A program made the position numbers and the translations under genes. This document shows, piece after piece, positions 36,230-44,621 of a stretch of 64,000 nucleotides of DNA (position 1 is its first letter; every line of letters starts with the position of its first letter). The stretch comes from Actinernus sp. WN-2022 (Eukaryota > Cnidaria > Anthozoa > Actiniaria > Actinernidae), in NCBI GenBank assembly GCA_030867875.1, contig JAOWCC010001368.1:2790965-2854964 (forward strand). The letters run 5' to 3'. The notes under the pieces are model-generated. The model was given only the letters and a program-made list of their open reading frames with translations. It searched no databases and was not told where the DNA came from.

Positions 36230-36287
36230 AATCGAATCTTTCCATTTTCTAAACTTAGAAATGGAAAGATTCGATTCTACTTATACT
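36219..36287. promoter_or_regulatory. 29-bp perfect hairpin over the start of the TFIIB-like gene
   Basis: 36219-36247 is the exact inverse of 36259-36287, with an 11-base loop. The right arm holds the ATG and first codons (MERFDSTYT) of the TFIIB-like gene. The left arm holds the end and stop of the preceding gene. It could limit translation, end the upstream transcript or be a scar of template switching. A like structure covers the TBP-like start. Confidence 0.9.
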
Positions 36288-37217
36288 TCGGATGCGTTAT
36301 ACTATTTCGACATGTGTGAAGAAGATGATGAACCAACGAATACGAGGTGTACTGAAATAGTAAGGGACAAGCAAAAAGGCATAGACGTCTGCATCAAATG
36401 TGGTCAAGTGCAAGGATACATCCTAGATAACAATCCTGAATGGACTACGTATGAAGGAAATGACAATTCGGGTATGAATAGATGCAGTGGACCAATAAAT
36501 ACACTCTTACCCCAATCATCTCTCGGTACGAGTATCAGTGGTAACAAATATGGTAAACTACAAACACTAAATAGATGGTTACAAATGCCATATAGAGAGA
36601 GGAGTCTGTATATGGTTTTCAAAGATATTGAAGAGAAATGTAGAAGCATTGGTATTCTAAAATGTATTGTGGATGATGCTAAAATTATCTTCAAAGAAAT
36701 AAATTCACAATACTATTTTAATGATGCTAATGTAAAAAAGAGTGTCATTATGAGAGGAACGAATAGAAAAAGTGTAATTGCAAATTGTGTTCTCTTTGCA
36801 TGCAAAAAGAATAATAACACTAGATCATCGAAAGAAATAGCTATACTATTTAAACTAAATCATAAAGATATAGCAAAGGGATACAAGGTCTTTACGAAAT
36901 TAACTAAAAATATTAAATCCTTTAGAAAATTAGACTATAGCTCTCCTGATGACTTCATTCCACGATTCTGCAAGATCCTTAACTTTAAACAAGAACTCAT
37001 AGATCAAGTTGTGAAAATCACAAGAAACGTTCAAAAGTTAAATATCGCAATAATGCACACACCACTTTCTATAGCTATTGGATGTATCCTATTAACAATA
37101 AATATAAACAATTTAGCAATTACAAAGAAAGAGATAGCTAATAAGTTCCTAGTGTCAGAAACCACTATATCTAAAGTTTACAAAGCAATAGAGCCATATA
37201 GAAATGAGCTTGTCTGA
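36261..37217 (+). CDS. TFIIB-like transcription initiation factor
   Basis: TFIIB bridges TBP on the promoter and RNA polymerase. The 318 residues show the family order. A zinc ribbon lies at about 19-50 (VCIKCGQV gives two ligands, C44 and C47; C30 is a third; the fourth is missing at the usual spacing, though C19 lies upstream). Next is PEWTTY at about 59-64, like the SEWRTF reader segment, then LPQSSLGTSIS at the linker. Two cyclin-like folds follow (about 105-205 and 225-318), the second with ITKKEIANKFLVSETTISKV, a helix-turn-helix typical of TFIIB. It could be BRF-like instead. TFIIB homologues are known in giant viruses; I do not know of one in a Polinton. It starts inside a hairpin. 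Confidence 0.85.
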   Translation: MERFDSTYTSDALYYFDMCEEDDEPTNTRCTEIVRDKQKGIDVCIKCGQVQGYILDNNPEWTTYEGNDNSGMNRCSGPINTLLPQSSLGTSISGNKYGKLQTLNRWLQMPYRERSLYMVFKDIEEKCRSIGILKCIVDDAKIIFKEINSQYYFNDANVKKSVIMRGTNRKSVIANCVLFACKKNNNTRSSKEIAILFKLNHKDIAKGYKVFTKLTKNIKSFRKLDYSSPDDFIPRFCKILNFKQELIDQVVKITRNVQKLNIAIMHTPLSIAIGCILLTININNLAITKKEIANKFLVSETTISKVYKAIEPYRNELV

Positions 37218-37252
37218 CACTTAAAGAGACGACGTCATAATGTATTATTGAG

Positions 37253-37729
37253 ATGAATGATAATAAAGAAATACCTCCTATTAATGAAGCCATCATTAAT
37301 GGAAAGATTAGAGATTACTCATTCGTTAAAGATAATCATAAGAATAAGAAGAGCATAAGAACTACCAATTGCGATACGGATAAAGTAACATACTTCAATA
37401 GTATGTATGCTATTCAACAACATCTTGGAATCAATGCTGGCATAGTCAAGATGGTTTGTGAAGGATTAAATAATTGTAAAAGTGGCATATCGAAGATAGA
37501 CAAATGTAGATATATATTCGAATACATAGAAAGAGATGAACTACCAGAAGATTGTAAGAAATCGTCTTACGAGCGAAAGAAAGAGAAATTGCCAGAATCT
37601 GAACTAAAGGAAATGCGAAAGTTAATAAGTAAGGAATGGCGACAAAAAGAATATATTTGTCCCGATTGTAATGCAGTAATAAAGAATGGTAGTAAGTATG
37701 TTCACATGAAGAAGCACTTAGGTAAATAG
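37253..37729 (+). CDS. Polinton small protein with NUMOD1-like segment and C-terminal zinc finger
   Basis: 158 residues, ATG at 37253. Residues about 45-80 (TYFNSMYAIQQHLGI and following) resemble the NUMOD1-type helix-turn-helix seen beside homing and viral endonucleases. The C-terminus reads ICPDC, then HMKKH, a C2H2-like zinc finger. It is basic, with many Lys. A DNA-binding role is likely; no nuclease motif is visible. It follows the TFIIB-like gene by 35 bp and its last 12 bp overlap the end of the convergent gene at 37718-39238. Confidence 0.7.
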   Translation: MNDNKEIPPINEAIINGKIRDYSFVKDNHKNKKSIRTTNCDTDKVTYFNSMYAIQQHLGINAGIVKMVCEGLNNCKSGISKIDKCRYIFEYIERDELPEDCKKSSYERKKEKLPESELKEMRKLISKEWRQKEYICPDCNAVIKNGSKYVHMKKHLGK

Positions 37730-39238
37730 ATACCATCCTACTCCTGCTGCTGCTATTGTTAGTACAATTAAATTAGTTTCATGAGAGGATGATGTAAGTG
37801 TTATTAGTGGTTTCTTTATTATAGGTTTCACTTTTGGTTTGTTTCCATATTGGTGAGGTAGTTTAACTTTACCTATATTATGTTTTAATACTATAGGTTC
37901 TACTTTTTTATTTAGTGAATCGTTAGCTCCAAATGTCATATCATTTGTAGCTTTCAATAATTTATTATTGTATCCTACCACACTTTGTGTATTTATGACG
38001 AGATCAGATGGCATCAACCATATTCCTGGCGCAATGGCTAAGTCTAGTCTCAATTTCGCTCCTTGAACAGCTAATTGATATCGTTGTATACTCATTGATA
38101 TACTACCTTCAATTACAGCACTTTCAAAAAGCGATAGCATTTCTTGTTGCGTTTCAATAGCACTTCCACCAGTACCAATAATACTTGATCGTGTGTCCAC
38201 TTGTGAACCTAATATGCAATAAACGAAAGCCTCTGCTGATCTATTTAGTCTACCCATACCAGCTACTGTTAATCCACTATCTTTATTTGGAACGAACCAA
38301 GAATATTGTTTACCATTGTGGTCATCATTACGGATAAATGAAATGAGATTTCCTTGGTCAACCTTACCACCCTCATCAGAGAATAGTTCTCCATCTGGAC
38401 TGGGATATAAATTAGCATCTATATCATATCCACGAATTTCATGAACATTTTCATAACCAGAACCTGAATAATATAGAAATATATCACCAAGTCCATTATT
38501 GCGTCCTCCTTTCCACCTGAAGTCTGGATTGGAAGGAATATCGAATTCATTACATAACCGTTCGAAAGTAACTTTACTATAGCGATTATTTGTTTGATTG
38601 AAAATATGATCATCTGGTAATGGTGTTCCCAGTTCATATAGGATTCTTCGTATAGTATAGTAAACGTGAAACTTGATAAATCCTTGAACAACTGGAGGAT
38701 ACTGTTCTTGTAGACTTATTCCACAACCAGAAGTAGCACACCATACAGCAAGGTTTAATTGTTGTGGCCAATATCCATAGTCAGGCTTACTCAACCAACG
38801 TCTTGACTGCTTAGCAGATTTGAAAGTCGCTGTGCAATCTTTGAAGATGTTTCTAAACTTTATGATAAAGTACTGAGTTGGGGAAACGTATATCTTCATT
38901 TCTTTCAATGATGGCGCAATATCCAAAGCTGATTGTGTAAATGAGATTCCAGGGATTGGATACTTGTGTGTAGTTGGTAATAAGGAATCTGGAAATGATG
39001 TTGGTGGTTCTAGAGCTATTCTCATAGCCTTCTTATCAGCATTCGTTAAAGAATTAGGATCGTCAATGAATTTCTTATCACCCCACATACCATGATCCAT
39101 AATTGGTCCTTTGAAGTATACGTTATAATAAGTAGTACCATATTCTTCAGTGGCTTCCTTATAGAATCTACTTAGGTCCGCATTAGGATAGCGTTGCTTG
39201 AAACTATTCCATACTTCAATCAATTTCTTCGAAGCCAT
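37718..39238 (-). CDS. Polinton structural-type protein of 506 aa with C-terminal membrane anchor
   Basis: The function is unknown. I take the ATG at 39236-39238 (MASKKLIEVW); an upstream in-frame extension would start at TTG, unlikely in a eukaryote. It is a mostly soluble protein with blocks such as GYWPQQLNLAVWCATSGCG and SGLTVAGMGRLNRSAEA. A Lys/Pro-rich stretch follows, and the final 18 residues are hydrophobic (NLIVLTIAAAGVGWYLFT). Position in the virion-gene run and the tail anchor suggest a minor virion or membrane-associated protein. From memory, related proteins occur in cnidarian Polinton-like loci; that needs a search. I see no Cys protease triad. Confidence 0.75.
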   Translation of the reverse strand: MASKKLIEVWNSFKQRYPNADLSRFYKEATEEYGTTYYNVYFKGPIMDHGMWGDKKFIDDPNSLTNADKKAMRIALEPPTSFPDSLLPTTHKYPIPGISFTQSALDIAPSLKEMKIYVSPTQYFIIKFRNIFKDCTATFKSAKQSRRWLSKPDYGYWPQQLNLAVWCATSGCGISLQEQYPPVVQGFIKFHVYYTIRRILYELGTPLPDDHIFNQTNNRYSKVTFERLCNEFDIPSNPDFRWKGGRNNGLGDIFLYYSGSGYENVHEIRGYDIDANLYPSPDGELFSDEGGKVDQGNLISFIRNDDHNGKQYSWFVPNKDSGLTVAGMGRLNRSAEAFVYCILGSQVDTRSSIIGTGGSAIETQQEMLSLFESAVIEGSISMSIQRYQLAVQGAKLRLDLAIAPGIWLMPSDLVINTQSVVGYNNKLLKATNDMTFGANDSLNKKVEPIVLKHNIGKVKLPHQYGNKPKVKPIIKKPLITLTSSSHETNLIVLTIAAAGVGWYLFT

Positions 39239-39334
39239 ATTTATGATATGAGACAATGTTTTATATCATTTAGTATTTTTCATATCTAAATTTATGGATG
39301 AAACCTCCATAAGGTGTTACGTCATAGGAGTGTG

Positions 39335-39943
39335 TTATTTCTCTAGTTGTTTTAATAGTTCCTGTTTTACTTCCTCTCGTATCTTCTGTGTATCGGTTTT
39401 CTCTATAGTATTGGTTCTTTTTTTTAATTCCTCTTTTCGGGTATTTTGTCGGATCTCACCTTTCAAGTCTTCATACTTATTAAATTCAACCATGATCAAT
39501 TCGAATTCTGTATCACTGATCTTGTTATCATTTAATGCTTTCGATACTAGGTCGCGTATTGTGTTTAGTTTCGCTTTGCCTAACATTACTGTCTTTTCAT
39601 GTTTAGAGACCTTCTTAGTTAGAGCTTTAGTAGCCGTTGCAGAAGAAGCTGAAATTAGACCACACAAACCACCAACTACTCCTACTGGGAGTCCAATGGC
39701 AGCACCAAACCCTGTCAAAGAAGTTGCTACTGCAGAACTCGTTAAGATAACTGAAAGTAAGCCAGCACCTACGGAAAGATTGTGGGTTATTCCTCGTATT
39801 CTAACATATTTCTTTCGTACCTTTTCATAATATTTTATTTCGGCTCCTAATTCTGATAGGACCGTATTTACCTTATGAAGTCTAAAGTTTTCTCCAGTGA
39901 CTTGTAGTGGTATATCTGGGTAAATCGAATCGTAGTCAACCAT
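39335..39943 (-). CDS. Polinton protein with Gly/Ala-rich hydrophobic core, 202 aa
   Basis: ATG at 39941-39943. Residues about 54-103 form a long Gly/Ala/Ser-rich hydrophobic stretch (SVGAGLLSVILTSSAVATS, then GLPVGVVGGLCGLISAS), long enough for two close membrane passes. The rest is charged, and 160-202 is a Lys/Glu helix likely to coil. Such a hydrophobic hairpin suits a membrane-active or internal virion protein, but this is inference. It stands between the 506-aa gene and the paired 214-aa genes. Confidence 0.75.
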   Translation of the reverse strand: MVDYDSIYPDIPLQVTGENFRLHKVNTVLSELGAEIKYYEKVRKKYVRIRGITHNLSVGAGLLSVILTSSAVATSLTGFGAAIGLPVGVVGGLCGLISASSATATKALTKKVSKHEKTVMLGKAKLNTIRDLVSKALNDNKISDTEFELIMVEFNKYEDLKGEIRQNTRKEELKKRTNTIEKTDTQKIREEVKQELLKQLEK

Positions 39944-39967
39944 ATGATTAATAGTAGCATCTTTCGT

Positions 39968-40612
39968 TTAAACGATTTCTAACACAATTCGCATTGGATA
40001 TATTCCAGAGGTTAACATATTATGATTACTATCCGTTACCCATAGGCGAATGCTATTGATGAAGTTCGTGCCTCTAATACTAGCATATAGTAAGTTATTA
40101 GGATTGTAGGACATCTTTTCTTCTTTTTTATTTAGTTCTATGGATGTTAGAATTTGTGAACATTTGGTTTCTTTTATTATTTGTGTTGGATCAATTAGAT
40201 TGCAATGGATATATATTGCTTCATATAAATCTACAACCTCAATCACACTTCTTGATCCACTTTTTAAGATCGTATCAAGTCCAAGTAGTTTAGCTAAGCT
40301 ATCGTTTAATTTGATGTCTTTATTTGGTACTAGGTATGGTACGCCTTTTACAGCTTCTAATGATAGTGAGCCATTATTTACTGCTCCAGATTTGTGTATA
40401 GTGGTTATGATTTTACGTGTATCGTAGTATCCCTTAACGAATCTAGCTATCATATTAAATTCTTTATCGAAAATTGAACCATCACTAGTAAGATTATATA
40501 GATAATCATCGAAGTTGCAGCTAATCAATGAAATTTGGTTCATAGCTTTAATAGGATTTTCTAGATATATCGTCTCATCACATATTGTTTTTTCGATATA
40601 TAGTACTACCAT
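39968..40612 (-). CDS. Polinton paired virion-type protein, copy 1 (214 aa)
   Basis: ATG at 40610-40612. It starts MVVLYIEKT like its neighbour and keeps AIYIHCNLIDPTQ, SQILTSIEL and SIRLWVTDSNHNM with SGIYPM near the end. The C-terminal pattern (INSIRLWVTD, short turn, IVLEI) reads as beta strands and is like a family of Polinton proteins with a YxxCDLV motif that may be a minor capsid or penton component. That assignment is uncertain. It arose by tandem duplication with 40639-41283; only 26 bp separate the two genes. Confidence 0.75.
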   Translation of the reverse strand: MVVLYIEKTICDETIYLENPIKAMNQISLISCNFDDYLYNLTSDGSIFDKEFNMIARFVKGYYDTRKIITTIHKSGAVNNGSLSLEAVKGVPYLVPNKDIKLNDSLAKLLGLDTILKSGSRSVIEVVDLYEAIYIHCNLIDPTQIIKETKCSQILTSIELNKKEEKMSYNPNNLLYASIRGTNFINSIRLWVTDSNHNMLTSGIYPMRIVLEIV

Positions 40613-40638
40613 TATATGTATGATCTATACACTCTCAT

Positions 40639-41283
40639 TTAAATATTTTCTAGTTTGATTAACATTGGATATATTCCAGAATTTATCATATTATGATCAC
40701 TATCTGTTACCCATAGACGAATGCTATTAATATAATCAGCCTCTCTAATACTAGTATTAGGCGAACTATTTGGAGTATAGGCTATCTTCTCTCCTATTTC
40801 GTTTAATTCTAATGATGTTAATATTTGTGAATATTCAGTTTCTTTCATGACTTGTGTTGGATCGATGAGATCGCAATGGATGTATATAGCATTAGGGCTC
40901 TTCATAATCTTAATCTCATTTCGAGACCTTATTTTTAAACTCTTATTAATAGTAAGTAATTTAGCTAAACTATCATTTAGTATGACACCAACTGTAGGAA
41001 TGAAATAGGCTTTACCATTTGAAATTTCTATACTGATTGGTTTATCACCAATGGAAATAGCTCCACTTACGGCTTTTTTAAAACTTTCTATAGTATAATC
41101 TCCTTGGGGAATACGAAGTCTTACATTACCTTGCATATTAGAAACTATACCTTCACTCATAAGATCATATAAGTTATTATTAAAATTACAGCTAATCAGT
41201 GAAATGTACCTCTTAACTTCAATTGGATACTCGAGATATATAGTCTCATCACATTTTGTTTTTTCGATATATAATACTACCAT
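40639..41283 (-). CDS. Polinton paired virion-type protein, copy 2 (214 aa)
   Basis: ATG at 41281-41283. It is the same length as copy 1, with the same opening MVVLYIEKT. It has AIYIHCDLIDPTQ, SQILTSLELNEIGEK and SIRLWVTDSDHNM. The middle (about 35-110) has diverged most: LRIPQGDYTIESFKKA here against FVKGYYDTRKIITT in copy 1. Two diverged copies of one virion protein suggest separate sites in the particle, for example penton base and spike; this is inference. Confidence 0.75.
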   Translation of the reverse strand: MVVLYIEKTKCDETIYLEYPIEVKRYISLISCNFNNNLYDLMSEGIVSNMQGNVRLRIPQGDYTIESFKKAVSGAISIGDKPISIEISNGKAYFIPTVGVILNDSLAKLLTINKSLKIRSRNEIKIMKSPNAIYIHCDLIDPTQVMKETEYSQILTSLELNEIGEKIAYTPNSSPNTSIREADYINSIRLWVTDSDHNMINSGIYPMLIKLENI

Positions 41284-41296
41284 TATACTATACAGT

Positions 41297-42235
41297 CTAT
41301 CTTTTATTTTTATACCTTTCTACAAAATAGACAACTACAGCTACAATAAGGAGCCATGCATTCTTAGCCAAAAAGCTAACGACTTCTCCAGCTGTTCTAA
41401 AAATAAAGGATGCAATCGCTCCAATCATTCCAGGCAATAGTTCACCTAATTTCTTTCCAATAGTTTTCAAACCATTTCCAATACCTTTTGCAACAGATGA
41501 TAGTCCACTTGTTAGACTATTAACGATTACTCCAATAACAACCCCAACAGCTGTTAGGACAGCAATGACTGTAAAACCATATTTTTTGAATATAGCTTTT
41601 ATACGATCCCTTAGAGACATGCGCCCTTCTATTACTTCATTCACGTGTTCCATCTGTTCGATCTCATCTTCTTTTTCCATAATCTGTTCTCGAAGTGATT
41701 TATTTAACCTTTCTCTAACGATATCAGTTTCAGCTTGAGAAATATTGTCTATATCTCGTTCTAATTGTTTAACTTCTTGTTTGGATTTTAATATCTTTTC
41801 ATTGATGTCGTCTACAATTTTTGCAGCAGGTGGACCAAGATCTTTAACAATTGTTTTGAGTAATTTTCCTTTTAATTCGCCTGCCGCATTAGACAGAAGA
41901 CGCCATTTTCCGTTTGTTCTCTTAGGTCTTACTATGATTCTATCGTGTTCATCGATAGTAGCAAAGAATGAGGCTTTATCTGGGTCGAAACTAGGATACA
42001 TATCTTGAATCCTTTCCAGAGCGACATCCATTTTATCTTCCATAATTATTAATTGTGTTTTAGAGTCGCCACCCCCAAATGACGTTTCTTCAGTGGTATG
42101 ATGGTGAGGCAATTTAGTTGATGTCGATTGAGTCATTTCAAAAGCTTCGTAATCATCGTCGTCATAACCAATATTATCATGATTAAAAGGATTCTTATCA
42201 TCTGGAATTTCTTCTATTGGGCCAGCTTCCATCAT
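41297..42235 (-). CDS. Polinton membrane protein with coiled coil, 312 aa
   Basis: It starts at MM (42233-42235). Residues 1-60 are acidic and disordered, with DDDDYE and LPHHHTT. About 140-205 is a Glu/Lys coiled coil. About 218-240 (YGFTVIAVLTAVGVVIGVIV) is a membrane helix, and 241-265 is a Gly/Lys amphipathic stretch. About 266-305 is a second hydrophobic region ending NAWLLIVAVVVYFVE, before a basic tail. From memory, this C-terminal pattern recurs in cnidarian Polinton loci. It is a probable virion or host-membrane protein; its exact role is unknown. Confidence 0.8.
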   Translation of the reverse strand: MMEAGPIEEIPDDKNPFNHDNIGYDDDDYEAFEMTQSTSTKLPHHHTTEETSFGGGDSKTQLIIMEDKMDVALERIQDMYPSFDPDKASFFATIDEHDRIIVRPKRTNGKWRLLSNAAGELKGKLLKTIVKDLGPPAAKIVDDINEKILKSKQEVKQLERDIDNISQAETDIVRERLNKSLREQIMEKEDEIEQMEHVNEVIEGRMSLRDRIKAIFKKYGFTVIAVLTAVGVVIGVIVNSLTSGLSSVAKGIGNGLKTIGKKLGELLPGMIGAIASFIFRTAGEVVSFLAKNAWLLIVAVVVYFVERYKNKR

Positions 42236-42262
42236 CTTATGATTTATAATGCGGGTTATCTT

Positions 42263-42673
42263 TTATACCAATTTAGTAGCTATATATGTTATAGCCATAA
42301 TACCACCTCCCACATATGCCATTTCATATTGTTTCTGATTATTACTTGGTTTATAATAGTTAGATAATTGTGGTTCATTCAAATTGAAATCTGGATGTGT
42401 TTGAGCATATAGTCTAAAAGCGTTGTCAGTCTCTTTGTCATTATCATCTGCGTGGATTTTGTTTTGATATTTTTCTGATAACCAATCTTGATATCCTTGT
42501 CTTCTTTTCTGCCACTTACCCATATCGCGTTGATATTTTTCTAGAGCCTTATCGTGTCTAATTCGTTCTTCATCTGAATTGTTACCTGATAGGTACTTCG
42601 CTAGATACGATCCTCCCACGAATGTCGTTGCATTTAAGATAGCTCCACCAATCATTATTGCTATAGTTGCCAT
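42263..42673 (-). CDS. Polinton small two-membrane-segment protein, 136 aa
   Basis: ATG at 42671-42673. Residues 1-22 are a hydrophobic helix (ATIAIMIGGAILNATTFVGG). Residues 30-110 are charged (RHDKALEKYQRDMGKWQKRR), and 117-135 a second hydrophobic segment. A short linear piece, NEPQLSNYYKPSNNQKQ, precedes it. Both ends would sit in one membrane, with the middle on one side. Function unknown. Confidence 0.75.
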   Translation of the reverse strand: MATIAIMIGGAILNATTFVGGSYLAKYLSGNNSDEERIRHDKALEKYQRDMGKWQKRRQGYQDWLSEKYQNKIHADDNDKETDNAFRLYAQTHPDFNLNEPQLSNYYKPSNNQKQYEMAYVGGGIMAITYIATKLV

Positions 42674-42694
42674 ACTATACTATATATACATTTG

Positions 42695-42937
42695 TTAAAG
42701 TGACTTTGGTAATATCTTCTTATCTTCAAGGTACTCTTTCAGATACATACTTCCAGATAAGACTAAGACCCACTTACCATAATTCGTGATACTTGATGAG
42801 GGATCATTTAGGAATGATTCTTTCATCATCTTTTTGCTTAGATAACCAACGCCAGCTGAAAGTCCAACTACAACAGCAGCATCTGTAAATGTTTTAACAA
42901 GTTTATTTTCTACCATGATACTTACATATCTTACCAT
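42695..42937 (-). CDS. Polinton small membrane protein, 80 aa
   Basis: The first ATG is at 42935-42937; a second at 42914-42916 would give 73 residues and is equally possible. Hydrophobic segments lie at about 18-35 (DAAVVVGLSAGVGYLS) and 54-67 (YGKWVLVLSGSMYL), followed by KEYLEDKKILPKSL. Function unknown. Its stop is 17 bp before the next gene's coding end region. Confidence 0.65.
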   Translation of the reverse strand: MVRYVSIMVENKLVKTFTDAAVVVGLSAGVGYLSKKMMKESFLNDPSSSITNYGKWVLVLSGSMYLKEYLEDKKILPKSL

Positions 42938-42954
42938 AGGTTTAAATCAATTCA

Positions 42955-43293
42955 CTACATACCTATATTATGAATGGATGACTTTGTAGATGGTTTTATT
43001 TCTTCTATTACGTTAGGTTCTCCAACTTTATTGTTTCTATATCTAAAATACAAGTCTGTAGCAGTTAGGCCAATACCAACTATTGTTAATACTGTCGTAA
43101 ACGATAACTCAGGTATATAAGACTTAGGATCCACCTCATCCGTACTTACCTCTTTCTTAGCTTTCTTACGGTATTCTGCTAACTTCTTTCCAGCTTCGAC
43201 CTTCTTAGGATCTTTCGGAGTTGATTTCTTATTTTTTACCTCCTTAGTAATTTGTTCGATATAGTCATCATCAAATATCTTATCACTCGACAT
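42955..43293 (-). CDS. Polinton small single-pass membrane protein, 112 aa
   Basis: ATG at 43291-43293. Residues 15-50 are strongly basic (KDPKKVEAGKKLAEYRKKAK), then one membrane helix at about 63-82 (ELSFTTVLTIVGIGLTATD) and a polar tail. The basic arm next to a membrane segment might contact DNA inside the particle; this is inference. Confidence 0.7.
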   Translation of the reverse strand: MSSDKIFDDDYIEQITKEVKNKKSTPKDPKKVEAGKKLAEYRKKAKKEVSTDEVDPKSYIPELSFTTVLTIVGIGLTATDLYFRYRNNKVGEPNVIEEIKPSTKSSIHNIGM

Positions 43294-43317
43294 ATTATAA
43301 ATAATATGTTTTAATGT

Positions 43318-43833
43318 TTAAACCAATTTGCTCTCAGGAGAAATCTTAACGTGTTTTGCTATTTGAAGTAAGCCACTTGCTAGAGCTACTATTCTACCCC
43401 CCTTCAATACTAAATATCCAGCAGCGTTTGATAGTTCTTGTTTGACTAATTCATTGGTTTGTAGATCATTGCATAATTCCTCATTATTATCTATAGTAAC
43501 CATGTGGGAGATTATTTCCACAGTAGCTTTTATAGCGGTATCTACTAAGCCATTAGTAACTTTATTACCGACTATGACTTGGTACCTATTATAATACTTC
43601 TCAACATCTTTTACTGACAACTTCTTAACATCGCCAAGACTCATATTGACTCCAACGAATTCATTGATAGTTCCCAACACTGCTAGGATTGCTAAGGATT
43701 CCCTTTTATCATCCATATCTGTTGGGGTTATTGTTGGCTCCTTCTTGAATCTTACCTTCTTCTCTTTTGGGGCTTTTATTGGTTGGATATCTTCTTCATT
43801 ATTATCGATATACTCTTCAACGATTGATTCCAT
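43318..43833 (-). CDS. Polinton protein of 171 aa, function unknown
   Basis: ATG at 43831-43833. The N-terminal 35 residues are acidic then basic (KAPKEKKVRFKKEP). About 45-125 is a mixed helical region (LSVKDVEKYYNRYQVIVGNK). About 135-160 is moderately hydrophobic with Gly (AAGYLVLKGGRIVALASGLL). No enzyme motif is seen. It belongs to the run of small genes transcribed with the capsid genes and may be a minor virion protein. Confidence 0.7.
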   Translation of the reverse strand: MESIVEEYIDNNEEDIQPIKAPKEKKVRFKKEPTITPTDMDDKRESLAILAVLGTINEFVGVNMSLGDVKKLSVKDVEKYYNRYQVIVGNKVTNGLVDTAIKATVEIISHMVTIDNNEELCNDLQTNELVKQELSNAAGYLVLKGGRIVALASGLLQIAKHVKISPESKLV

Positions 43834-43856
43834 ATATTGTAATTGTCAACTATCGT

Positions 43857-44621
43857 TTATGTATCCAACGAGTAAGATCCATATCCAACGATTAAGATGA
43901 AATCCACGTAGTTGCTAAGCAGGAGAATTGAAATGTAACTAAATGCATCATTAATTTGCTTTGCAGTTGTTGCCCCAGTAATTATAATGGAACCACTTGT
44001 GAATACGAAAATGGATGTCTGCTTTCCTGCATCGTTATCGAGCTTTATATTAACACATGCATGCCTGTCAAGATTTAAGAAGACCTCAACGTCTCTTTCC
44101 ACTAGGTAATCGCGTAGTCTTTGTCTATCTATTTGGAATCCAATATTCATCAAGCAATTGATCATGCTGATCTTAAAATCGTAGACATTATTAATGTTTA
44201 AAAGTTTTGGACAATCGACAAAAGGTTTCTTTCTCAATTCTATACACATTTTATTAAGAGCTTCAATAGTACCATTGATACTTTTACAACCTGTCATCTG
44301 TATTGATCCATTATTGAACAACTTCATATTTATATATTTATCATCATAATTTGATTTTATAATAATGGTTATTTGATTTAGGAAACTCTTCTTAACCTTT
44401 TTCTTTTCATTCAGTAAAGATCTCACTTGCTGAATACCTTTGTTGTTATAGTTGATGGAAACTATGGCATCCTTATTCAACTTTAGATATCTATATATAT
44501 TCTCAGTATTGAATTTTACATTGAACTTGCACACTATTGTCATCGTACTTATACTCAATTTATCATCTATAGTATCTAAACTTAGGAGAGAGTTTAACTC
44601 TTCTATTTTATTGATAGCCAT
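43857..44621 (-). CDS. TBP-like (TATA-binding protein fold) factor
   Basis: TBP bends promoter DNA through two symmetric repeats. This 254-residue protein shows that symmetry. Repeat 1 is about 22-130 and repeat 2 about 146-235, each ending in a matching strand-turn-helix: FNNGSIQMTGCKSINGTIEA and FTSGSIIITGATTAKQINDA. ISTMTIVCKFN opens the first repeat as in viral TBP-like proteins. The intercalating Phe pairs cannot be placed by eye, so DNA binding is inferred. TBP homologues are known in large DNA viruses; I know of none in a Polinton. Its partner would be the TFIIB-like protein. The start codon lies in a long hairpin. Confidence 0.78.
   Translation of the reverse strand: MAINKIEELNSLLSLDTIDDKLSISTMTIVCKFNVKFNTENIYRYLKLNKDAIVSINYNNKGIQQVRSLLNEKKKVKKSFLNQITIIIKSNYDDKYINMKLFNNGSIQMTGCKSINGTIEALNKMCIELRKKPFVDCPKLLNINNVYDFKISMINCLMNIGFQIDRQRLRDYLVERDVEVFLNLDRHACVNIKLDNDAGKQTSIFVFTSGSIIITGATTAKQINDAFSYISILLLSNYVDFILIVGYGSYSLDT

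Noticed and set aside
39239..39256. Upstream extension of the 506-aa gene starting at TTG
   Set aside because: A non-ATG start is unlikely in an animal element, and MASKK six codons later is a good start.
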